Below are positions 1-5,250 of a DNA stretch of 13,394 nucleotides, in pieces (positions within the stretch are counted from its first letter, which is position 1; each line of letters starts with the position of its first letter). Source of the stretch: Candidatus Nealsoniibacteriota bacterium (lineage in GTDB: Bacteria > Patescibacteriota > Minisyncoccia > Minisyncoccales > PWPS01); NCBI GenBank assembly GCA_003554445.1, contig PWGJ01000098.1, positions 1 to 13,394 of the forward strand. Direction: 5' to 3'. Both the position numbers and the translations under genes were made by a program. Under the pieces are notes generated by a model, which saw nothing but the letters and a program-made list of their open reading frames with translations, was not told where the DNA came from and made no database searches.

Positions 1-420
1 ATAATCAGCACCATTTTTTTTCAATATTTTGACTGCGGATTTATCCAGCCCCGAAGTCCAAACGGTTGCTCTTTTCCCCTTTAATAGTCCCGCTCTGGCC
101 AAGATTACCGGTGCAATACAAATTGCAGAAATCAATTTACCCTTTTCTCTAAACTCGTTCATTAAACTTCTTACTTCATCATTATCCAAATGTTTCAAGG
201 CTCCCCCGCCTCCGGCAACCACGACCCCGTCATAATCATTAACTTTTATATCCTTTAAGTTCTCAACTAAAACATCTCCACCTTCTGAACCTCTGGCTTT
301 TCCTTTTTGATCAGAGTAAGTATCCACTTTGATATCCAATCCCTCAAGTATCTCTCGAGGAATAAAATATTCCTCGTCTCTAAAGTTTTTATATGCTATT
401 ATGTAAGCTATTTTTTTCAT
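1..420 (-). CDS. DJ-1/PfpI family protein (3' end outside the window)
   Basis: The minus-strand frame starts with ATG at 420 and stays open to the window edge, giving 140 residues of a family that is usually 165-200 long. The N-terminus (MKKIAYIIAY) is the first beta strand of a flavodoxin-like Rossmann fold. The nucleophile elbow reads SAICIAP, placing the family cysteine at residue 101, and is followed by ILARAGLLKGKRATVW, which matches the family. A conserved-type glutamate lies near residue 17 (DEEYFIP). The residue after Cys101 is Ile, not the His of PfpI peptidases, so a protease role is unlikely; a stress-response or glyoxalase/deglycase-like role is possible but unproven. Its ATG overlaps the mltG stop by one base (TAATG), which suggests translational coupling as the last visible gene of the tRNA-rpmG-def operon. 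Confidence 0.9.
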   Translation of the reverse strand, partial: MKKIAYIIAYKNFRDEEYFIPREILEGLDIKVDTYSDQKGKARGSEGGDVLVENLKDIKVNDYDGVVVAGGGGALKHLDNDEVRSLMNEFREKGKLISAICIAPVILARAGLLKGKRATVWTSGLDKSAVKILKKNGADY

Positions 421-1466
421 TATCTTAAATATTTATTTTTAGCTTCTACGTGCTCCAGATGATTTCTACTAAAAATCGTATCACCCGTCTCCGGATCGGA
501 TAGATAATACCAAAAATCATTAGCCTTCGGATTCAGGGCGGCTTCAATACTTTTAACCGACGGGTTGGCTATAGGGCCATCCGGCAATCCCGTATATTTA
601 TAGGTGTTGTAAGTTGAATCTATCTGAGTCTCCATTATAGTTACATCGATATCTCTTCGCCCGGTTATATAATTGACAGTTGCATCAATTTGAAGAGGCA
701 TCCCCGCTCTCAATCTTCTCCATAAAATATCCGAAACCATTTTCATATCCTCTTCCGTGGCGACCTCCTTTTCAATCAGAGAAGCCATTGTAACTATGTC
801 GTGAAAATCTTGCCCTTCCTCCAGTTGTTCAAATATCTGATTTTCTTTCATTCTACGCTCCATGTTTCTAATCATTATCTCAACAATTTCTTCTTCATTT
901 TCAGTTGATATTCTGTGTGTGTCGGGAAAAAGGTAGCCTTCCAAAGAAGCTCCTTCCGGCAAATCTTTTAAGACTCGATAATCTTTATCAAAACTTCTGT
1001 CAACCTGATTTATGCCTGTTAAATCGGCTTGTGGTTTTGAAATTCCGGTTAATTGTATAAAATCATTTCTCTCAACAACATCTTCCGCATCCAGAAATTC
1101 AGCTATCTCCACCAAGCTCCATCCTTCTATTATGGTTACATTTTTTGATGCTACTTCACCGTTTGTAATTTTTTCAACAATTTCATGAATACTATTTTCC
1201 GTAGAAAGATTGTAAGTTCCGGCTTGTAAATTACGACTTTCTCCCGACAAAAACAGATAAACTAAAAAGGGATATTCATTAATTATTACTCCTTCTCGAT
1301 TTAAACCGTCGGCTATCTCTCTTACCGTTGACCCTCTTTCAATCGTAAATAAAATATCGCCATTCCCGGATTGTCTCGGACTGAAAAACAAAAAAATAGC
1401 GGAGCCGGAAAAAATCAAAACAAGCACTATTAACCCTATTAGTAATTTTATTTTTTTATTCATCAT
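420..1466 (-). CDS. mltG: Endolytic transglycosylase MltG (YceG-like)
   Basis: This 348-residue membrane-anchored lytic transglycosylase cuts nascent peptidoglycan glycan strands and is thought to set their length. Residues about 6-28 form one hydrophobic N-terminal anchor, placing the rest outside the membrane. A LysM-like segment follows (residues about 37-105, with GSTVREIADGL and LQAGTY). The YceG catalytic domain contains LEGYLFPDT (175-183), the active-site motif ASLIEKEV (228-235, where Glu232 is the likely catalytic residue by comparison with E. coli Glu218), RLRAGMPLQIDATVNY, and the family tail motif LPDGPIANP (294-302). Length is normal. The start is ATG 1466 or the adjacent ATG 1463. 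It overlaps the end of pcm by 11 bases and its stop overlaps the start of the DJ-1-like gene by one. Confidence 0.95.
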   Translation of the reverse strand: MMNKKIKLLIGLIVLVLIFSGSAIFLFFSPRQSGNGDILFTIERGSTVREIADGLNREGVIINEYPFLVYLFLSGESRNLQAGTYNLSTENSIHEIVEKITNGEVASKNVTIIEGWSLVEIAEFLDAEDVVERNDFIQLTGISKPQADLTGINQVDRSFDKDYRVLKDLPEGASLEGYLFPDTHRISTENEEEIVEIMIRNMERRMKENQIFEQLEEGQDFHDIVTMASLIEKEVATEEDMKMVSDILWRRLRAGMPLQIDATVNYITGRRDIDVTIMETQIDSTYNTYKYTGLPDGPIANPSVKSIEAALNPKANDFWYYLSDPETGDTIFSRNHLEHVEAKNKYLR

Positions 1467-2082
1467 CTTTTACCAAGGGAACAAATCGAAATCCAAAATC
1501 TCTTTCTCCGATTAAATCCTCCTCTTTTTTAATAAACTTATAAATTGAATCCTTTATCGGAACCACTAAGACGCCTCCCTCTTTTAGTTGTTTCTTCCAT
1601 TTCTTAGGAATCTTTTTTTCTTGTAGTGCTGCCGATACTAAAATTTTATCAAAAGGAGCCTCTTTGCTAAAACCCTCTCTTCCGTCACTGCAATACATGT
1701 TTACTCTTCCCTCTTTTATGAAATTATATTTACTTACATTCCTTTCTCCAAACTCTTTAATTTCGGGAATGATTTCCAAAGAAACGACCTCCCCCTTCTT
1801 GCCGACTAATTCAGCTAAAAGCGCACTCGTCCACCCCGATCCGGATCCGATATCCAAAATTTTGTCTCCGGGTTGAGGGTTTAATTTTTCAAGCATTAAA
1901 GCAACCACCGTCGGTTGAGATATCGTCTGCCCTTTACCGATCGGCAAAGGTCTATCCTCAGTAGCCAACTCTCGATTTTCTTTTGGAACAAAATCGGCTC
2001 TCTTTATTTTTAAAAAAGCCCTTTCAAGGCTTTTATCTTCAAGATATCCTTTATTTTTTAGCTTTGAAACTAAATTTTTCAT
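1456..2082 (-). CDS. pcm: Protein-L-isoaspartate O-methyltransferase
   Basis: The product (208 residues) would transfer a methyl group from S-adenosylmethionine to L-isoaspartyl residues in aged proteins, starting their repair in the cytoplasm. Visible motifs are the substrate-side TISQPTVVALMLEKL (53-67, matching the family TISQP signature), SAM motif I ILDIGSGSGW (75-84), an acidic residue after the second strand (Glu103), and the late strand LVVP (172-175) with FVPL near the C-terminus (200-203). Length matches bacterial Pcm (about 205-215). Its ATG lies inside the def stop region with an ATGA overlap of 4 bases, and its 3' end overlaps mltG by 11 bases, so it is a tightly coupled operon gene. 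A related SAM methyltransferase is possible, but TISQP makes Pcm the best call. Confidence 0.93.
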   Translation of the reverse strand: MKNLVSKLKNKGYLEDKSLERAFLKIKRADFVPKENRELATEDRPLPIGKGQTISQPTVVALMLEKLNPQPGDKILDIGSGSGWTSALLAELVGKKGEVVSLEIIPEIKEFGERNVSKYNFIKEGRVNMYCSDGREGFSKEAPFDKILVSAALQEKKIPKKWKKQLKEGGVLVVPIKDSIYKFIKKEEDLIGERDFGFRFVPLVKDDE

Positions 2083-2558
2083 TTTAAACCATACTTTAAG
2101 CGCGCCTTCATTTTGTCAAAACCGCTCAAATAATCGATAAAAACTTTTCCGAAAAGGTGATCTATTTCGTGCTGAAAAACAACCGCTCCAATACCCTCGG
2201 CCTCCAAAAGCATTCTTTCATCATCTTCGGTCAAAGCTTCAATTTTAACTAATTTCGGTCTCTCGATATCAATCCAAAGCCCCGGAAAACTCAAACAACC
2301 TTCTTTCGTAGTTATCGTTTCATCAGACCTTTCAACAATTTCCGGATTCATGAATCCGTAATAATGATGTCCGTCCTTAACGACAAAAACCTGTTTGGAA
2401 ACTCCTATCTGAGGAGCTGCAAGACCGACACCATCGGCTTCCTCTAAAATTTCTTTCATTTCACTGATGAGATCTTTAACCTCTTCTGCACTTTTAACCT
2501 TTTCCGCTTTTTTTCCTAAAATTTCATTCGGATAGGTTTTTATCGTTCTCTTGGACAT
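2079..2558 (-). CDS. def: Peptide deformylase
   Basis: This cytoplasmic metalloenzyme (159 residues) removes the formyl group from the initiator methionine of new proteins. All three family motifs are intact: GVGLAAPQIG (43-52), EGCLS (86-90, with metal ligand Cys88) and QHEIDH (129-134, with metal ligands His130 and His134 and catalytic Glu131). The open frame continues upstream to 2642, but that part is translation of tRNA-Trp, so the start is placed at ATG 2558, which gives the family-typical N-terminus (MSKRTIKTYPNEIL). No clear Shine-Dalgarno precedes it. It begins 26 bases after tRNA-Trp and its TGA overlaps the pcm ATG, so it lies in the operon driven from 3163. Confidence 0.97.
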   Translation of the reverse strand: MSKRTIKTYPNEILGKKAEKVKSAEEVKDLISEMKEILEEADGVGLAAPQIGVSKQVFVVKDGHHYYGFMNPEIVERSDETITTKEGCLSFPGLWIDIERPKLVKIEALTEDDERMLLEAEGIGAVVFQHEIDHLFGKVFIDYLSGFDKMKARLKYGLK

Positions 2559-2584
2559 AAACAAATTTTTAGATGAATTTAATT

Positions 2585-2658
2585 GCAGGGGCGGAGGGAT
2601 TCGAACCCCCAAGACGGGATTTGGAATCCCGCGGTTTGCCAATTGAGCCTACGCCCCC
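2585..2658 (-). tRNA. tRNA-Trp (CCA anticodon)
   Basis: The minus strand folds as a cloverleaf of 74 nt. The acceptor is GGGGGCG/CGCCCCT with a G1-U72 wobble, followed by U8-A9. The anticodon stem CGGGA/TCCCG carries loop TTCCAAA (anticodon CCA), and the T arm has GGGGG/CCCTC around TTCGAAT. The discriminator is G, as expected for tryptophan. The D stem contains a likely C12-A23 mismatch and the D loop is one base long compared with E. coli tRNA-Trp. The 3' CCA is not encoded. rpmG ends 8 bases upstream, the usual bacterial rpmG-trnW order, but def follows instead of secE-nusG. Confidence 0.97.
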
Positions 2659-2665
2659 TATTGAA

Positions 2666-2839
2666 TTATTTGAGTCCGGCCTTGTGCTTTGTGTGACTCT
2701 TACATTTCTTACAAAACTTGCTGGGCTTCAAATCGTCAATTTCTACTGATTTTCCTTTAGTCTTTTGAATGTAATAATTTTTAGATTCACATTCATTACA
2801 TTCCAGAGTGATATAAGGTCTTTTGGTTCTTTTAGGCAT
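2666..2839 (-). CDS. rpmG: 50S ribosomal protein L33
   Basis: A 57-residue minus-strand frame starts at ATG 2839 with MPKRTKRPYITLECNEC and ends in TAA. It is a small basic protein with the zinc-ribbon cysteine pairs CNEC (14-17) and CKKC (43-46), so it is the zinc-binding form of L33. The C-terminal KSHTKHKAGLK resembles the family's R/K-T-x-HK ending, and length matches L33 (49-60). L33 binds 23S rRNA near the E site. The gene sits between tRNA-Thr (26 bases upstream) and tRNA-Trp (8 bases downstream), so the transcript must be processed to release both tRNAs. There is no Shine-Dalgarno before the start. Confidence 0.95.
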   Translation of the reverse strand: MPKRTKRPYITLECNECESKNYYIQKTKGKSVEIDDLKPSKFCKKCKSHTKHKAGLK

Positions 2840-2864
2840 TTCATTTATTTTAAAACTAATAGTG

Positions 2865-2936
2865 AGCCAGCGGCGAGAATTGAACTCGCGGCCTCTTCCT
2901 TACCATGGAAGCGTTCTACCACTGAACTACGCTGGC
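2865..2936 (-). tRNA. tRNA-Thr (GGT anticodon)
   Basis: The minus strand forms a 72-nt cloverleaf. The acceptor GCCAGCG/CGCTGGC pairs perfectly, followed by TA, a D arm GTTC...GAAC, anticodon stem CTTCC/GGAAG with loop ATGGTAA (anticodon GGT, threonine), and T arm GCGAG/CTCGC with TTCAATT. The discriminator is T, also seen in some Firmicutes threonine tRNAs. The 3' CCA is not encoded. It lies 89 bases after tRNA-Tyr and 25 bases before rpmG. Confidence 0.97.
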
Positions 2937-3025
2937 AATCTTCTCTGATGTTAAAATGATAGATTTTCGAAGACTGAATTGAAAATCCGTTTACTTATCT
3001 TTAAGTTTGGTTCCACTTCTTGATG
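2937..3025 (-). other. Spacer between tRNA-Tyr and tRNA-Thr
   Basis: This 89-base spacer holds no gene. The only structure seen is a weak inverted repeat, GATTTTC at 2962-2968 and GAAAATC at 2981-2987, with a 12-base loop. It has no strong T tract, so it is more likely a processing-related fold or chance than a terminator. Confidence 0.3.
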
Positions 3026-3109
3026 TGGGCCGGGAGGGATTCGAACCCCCGAAGGCATGAAGCCAACAGATTTACAGTCTGTTCCATTTGGCCACTTTGG
3101 TACCGACCC
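3026..3109 (-). tRNA. tRNA-Tyr (GTA anticodon)
   Basis: The minus strand forms an 84-nt class II tRNA. The acceptor is GGGTCGG/CCGGCCC with a T4-G69 wobble and discriminator A. The anticodon stem ACAGA/TCTGT carries loop CTGTAAA (anticodon GTA). A long variable arm (GGCTTCATGCC) lies before T arm GGGGG/CCCTC with TTCGAAT, as expected for bacterial tyrosine tRNA. The 3' CCA is not encoded. It is the first gene after the promoter at 3136-3163, with a leader of about 20 nt. Confidence 0.97.
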
Positions 3110-3135
3110 CAACACTTAATTCTTAACTGCATGTT

Positions 3136-3163
3136 ATTATAACATAAATATCAGCCATGACAA
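3136..3163 (-). promoter_or_regulatory. Promoter for the tRNA-rpmG-def operon
   Basis: On the minus strand the -35 TTGTCA (3163-3158) is separated by 16 bp from a perfect -10 TATAAT (3141-3136), which is also extended by TG one base upstream (TGTTATAAT). Transcription should start near 3129, about 20 bases before tRNA-Tyr. It is the only clear promoter between uvrC and the left end of the window and probably drives eight genes. Confidence 0.8.
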
Positions 3164-3202
3164 TATTAACTTGAAACGGCAACTTTCTTTCAATTTAATC
3201 GA

Positions 3203-3517
3203 CTAAAATATCATTCTTGGATCAATGAGCGGAGTAAAAGCAATAATCAGTCCCAAAATTAAAATTGCCATTAAAACGACCGCCAAAACAAAAAAGAAAA
3301 GGGCTGGTCTATCGCTACCACCTTTGGAATCTCTCTTGACGGGTTCCACATCTTCTTCAAGTTCAATTTCCGGCATTCCATTTTCAGCAAATTCTTCCAT
3401 AGCTTCCTCAACTTCCTCTTTGCTCCAGCCGGCAGAAATTAACGTTTCTTTAACTTGCTCGGGAGAAGCTCCGGAATCAATCTCTTTTTTTAAGTACTTC
3501 AATAACTTTTTTGACAT
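3203..3517 (-). CDS. Small one-TM protein with UBA-like helical N-terminus
   Basis: This 104-residue protein has no assigned function. Residues 4-43 (LLKYLKKEIDSGASPE followed by SAGWSKEEVEEAMEEF) look like a short three-helix domain of a kind that recurs before transmembrane segments in candidate-phylum proteins; the 'GW-x-x-E-x-V-x-x-A' ending resembles UBA-like or small membrane-protein N-terminal domains. An acidic linker follows (48-68), then one strongly hydrophobic helix (about 71-94) and a short tail. It has no signal cleavage site or catalytic motif. It begins 61 bases after the uvrC stop and may be co-transcribed with it; no Shine-Dalgarno is visible. A role as a small membrane adaptor is only a guess. 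Confidence 0.75.
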   Translation of the reverse strand: MSKKLLKYLKKEIDSGASPEQVKETLISAGWSKEEVEEAMEEFAENGMPEIELEEDVEPVKRDSKGGSDRPALFFFVLAVVLMAILILGLIIAFTPLIDPRMIF

Positions 3518-3578
3518 AGAATTTTCTTTATTATCTATAACTTTAATAAGTATACAAAAAAAAGTAATTTTTAAAAAG

Positions 3579-4766
3579 TTATTTCAAAAAATCTTTCTCT
3601 CTCAACTTTTTATGATACTTTTGAGCGAATCGATGCGCCTCATCTCTTACCTTTATTAAGGTCTTCTTTTTAACACTGACTTTATCCCCGATTAATTCAT
3701 TCTTTTTTCTACTCTCTCCTTTTGCAATTCCCGTAACGGGAATATCCAAACCGTTTTCCTCCAAGACTTCTTTTGCTACATTTACTTGTGCTTTTCCGCC
3801 ATCCACTAAAATTATATCCGGAAGTTGCCACGAATTATCAAATCTTCTCTCTAAAATCTCTCTCATCATTCCCACATCATCAGTTTTTTTAATCTTTTTT
3901 ATTTTAAATTTTTTATAACCTCTTTTTAAAGGTTTATCACCCTCAAAAACAATCATGCTTCCGGCTGCCAGCTTCCCTCCTATATTTGATATATCATACC
4001 CTTCTATCCTTATCTTTTCATCTTCAAGTTCGGGAGGAGTAATTAAGGCGGTGTCATAAATATGATTGATCGCATTGATCTGTTTTTTCAACTTTTGAGC
4101 TTTTTCATAATTCTGGCTCTCACTCGCCTCTTTCATTCTCTTTTTTAAAGACTTGAGTACTTTTTTCTTTTTTCCTTCGAAAAAGAGTTTGATATTTTTA
4201 ATGTCTTTCAAATATTCATCCTTATCCAAATCGTCCGCGCAGGCTCCCGGACAAAGTCCGATTTGGTAATAAAAGCAAGGCCTTTTCATTTTTTTTAATT
4301 GTTTTGGAGTGTGAGTGTTGTAAGGAAATATTTTTCTGATAATTCTTAAAGCCTGCCTGATAGCTGAAGAAGAAACAAAAGGACCGAAGATCGCCTTACC
4401 CTCTTTTTTTTCTCTTCCTCTTTTTAAAATTACTCGAGGATGCTCTTCATCGGTAATTACCACATACAAAAAACTTTTGTCATCTTTCTGTTTTATATTG
4501 AAGTAAGGTTCGTGTTTTTTAATTAATTTTGCCTCTAAAATAAGAGCCTCTATTACCGTCTCAGTAACTTTGTATTCCAGATCAAAAACCTTATTTACCA
4601 TTCTTTTAGCCTTCGGATCGGCTGATTCCAAAAAATAACTTTTAACACGTTTTAAAAGCTTTCCCGCCTTTCCAATATAAATTATCTCGCCATTTTCATC
4701 CTTAAAAATATAAACTCCCGGTTTTTTCGGTAAATTTTCAATTTTTTTATTTAGTTTTTCTTTCAT
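3579..4766 (-). CDS. uvrC: Short UvrC excinuclease subunit
   Basis: UvrC binds the UvrB-DNA complex and cuts 3' and 5' of the lesion. This one has 395 residues against about 590-620 in typical UvrC. The GIY-YIG domain is intact: PGVYIF (16-21, Tyr19), IYIGKAG (29-35), Arg40 and EALILE with Glu78. A cysteine cluster follows (Cys164, 172, 176), then a UVR UvrB-binding helix pair (about 203-237). The RNase H-like 5' nuclease domain starts at once with IEGYDISN (Asp258), then ILVDGG (Asp322) and DEAHRFA (His378), so the DDH catalytic set is present. Missing are the usual stretch of about 100-120 residues between UVR and the nuclease core, and the C-terminal (HhH)2 DNA-binding domain; the frame stops right after the nuclease domain, with no HhH remnant downstream. 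Both nuclease sites look functional. Confidence 0.95.
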   Translation of the reverse strand: MKEKLNKKIENLPKKPGVYIFKDENGEIIYIGKAGKLLKRVKSYFLESADPKAKRMVNKVFDLEYKVTETVIEALILEAKLIKKHEPYFNIKQKDDKSFLYVVITDEEHPRVILKRGREKKEGKAIFGPFVSSSAIRQALRIIRKIFPYNTHTPKQLKKMKRPCFYYQIGLCPGACADDLDKDEYLKDIKNIKLFFEGKKKKVLKSLKKRMKEASESQNYEKAQKLKKQINAINHIYDTALITPPELEDEKIRIEGYDISNIGGKLAAGSMIVFEGDKPLKRGYKKFKIKKIKKTDDVGMMREILERRFDNSWQLPDIILVDGGKAQVNVAKEVLEENGLDIPVTGIAKGESRKKNELIGDKVSVKKKTLIKVRDEAHRFAQKYHKKLREKDFLK

Positions 4767-4781
4767 TTGATCTTTTTATAA

Positions 4782-4810
4782 TTGACATAATTTCACAAAC
4801 TATTTATAAT
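4782..4810 (+). promoter_or_regulatory. Perfect sigma-70 consensus promoter
   Basis: TTGACA at 4782-4787 and TATAAT at 4805-4810 are exact consensus hexamers with the optimal 17-bp spacer. Transcription should begin near 4817, about 38 bases before the ATG of the small plus-strand gene. It is the best promoter in the window. No equally clear promoter for the divergent uvrC is visible in the same 88-bp intergenic region. Confidence 0.88.
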
Positions 4811-4854
4811 CCATAACCACACACGGAAGTAAAAATATAAAGGGGGTTATCCTG

Positions 4855-5214
4855 ATGGAGGGTAAAACTATTTTTGTAGGTGTCGACTTTTCAAATATTG
4901 ATTTAATTGAAACTGAAAAAGAATTTGAAGAAGCTCTGTTGCAAGCTGAAATGATTAAAAAGGAAAAAGACCGAGAAAAAAGAATTTGCCTGATATCAAA
5001 ATCACTACTTAATTCGGGAAGATTCGGCTGGAGTGTAGAAGCGGCCATGAAGATGAAAGACAGTTATATGAAAGCGCTCTTGTTGGCGGAAATAGCTAAA
5101 AAAACGGAAAACTTTAAATATCTTGAACTTTCGGTTATTGAAGTCGAAAAGCTTAAAAGGCCCGGACTCAGGCGATATGCTTTGAAAGTCATTGTCGATT
5201 ATATTAACAGTTAA
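4855..5214 (+). CDS. Small helical-repeat (TPR/HEAT-like) protein of unknown function
   Basis: This is the only plus-strand gene in the window (119 residues), and I do not recognise a named family. After a short N-terminus (MEGKTIFVGVDFSNIDLIE) it is almost all amphipathic helix. About two and a half units follow the pattern 'R-x-x-x-L-x-x-I-x-x-x-L ... A-x-x-x-x-D-x-Y': REKRICLISKSLLNSGRFG (41-59) with AAMKMKDSY, then KALLLAEIAKKTENFKYLE, then RRYALKVIVDYINS (106-119). This resembles bacterial and archaeal TPR/HEAT-like repeat proteins that act as scaffolds. There is no TM segment, signal peptide or catalytic motif, so it should be cytoplasmic. The start is fixed by the Shine-Dalgarno AAAGGGGG 8 bases upstream. 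It has its own consensus promoter and terminator, is divergent from uvrC and convergent with uvrA. Confidence 0.85.
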   Translation: MEGKTIFVGVDFSNIDLIETEKEFEEALLQAEMIKKEKDREKRICLISKSLLNSGRFGWSVEAAMKMKDSYMKALLLAEIAKKTENFKYLELSVIEVEKLKRPGLRRYALKVIVDYINS

Positions 5215-5222
5215 CTTCCGTT

Positions 5223-5249
5223 AAAGCCGAGTTAAAACTCGGCTTTTTG
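5223..5249 (+). terminator. Rho-independent terminator, possibly bidirectional
   Basis: AAAGCCGAGT (5223-5232) pairs with ACTCGGCTTT (5237-5246) around a small AT loop, and five T's follow on the plus strand. It ends the helical-repeat transcript 9 bases after its stop. uvrA on the other strand stops at 5251, and the minus strand has a shorter T run (TTT) after the same stem, so weaker termination of uvrBA is possible. Confidence 0.9.
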
Positions 5250-5250
5250 T

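Noticed and set aside
2559..2642. N-terminal extension of def to an upstream ATG at 2642
   Set aside because: The extra 28 codons are the translation of the tRNA-Trp gene on the same strand; ATG 2558 gives the family-typical N-terminus and length.
3579..4766. Short UvrC as a frameshifted or truncated pseudogene
   Set aside because: All catalytic residues are present in one frame, the internal segment is missing cleanly, and no HhH coding remnant follows the stop in another frame.
4800..5048. Minus-strand frame of 82 codons opposite the helical-repeat gene
   Set aside because: It is the antisense of a gene with its own promoter, ribosome site and terminator; its composition is not protein-like and it would cover the plus-strand promoter.
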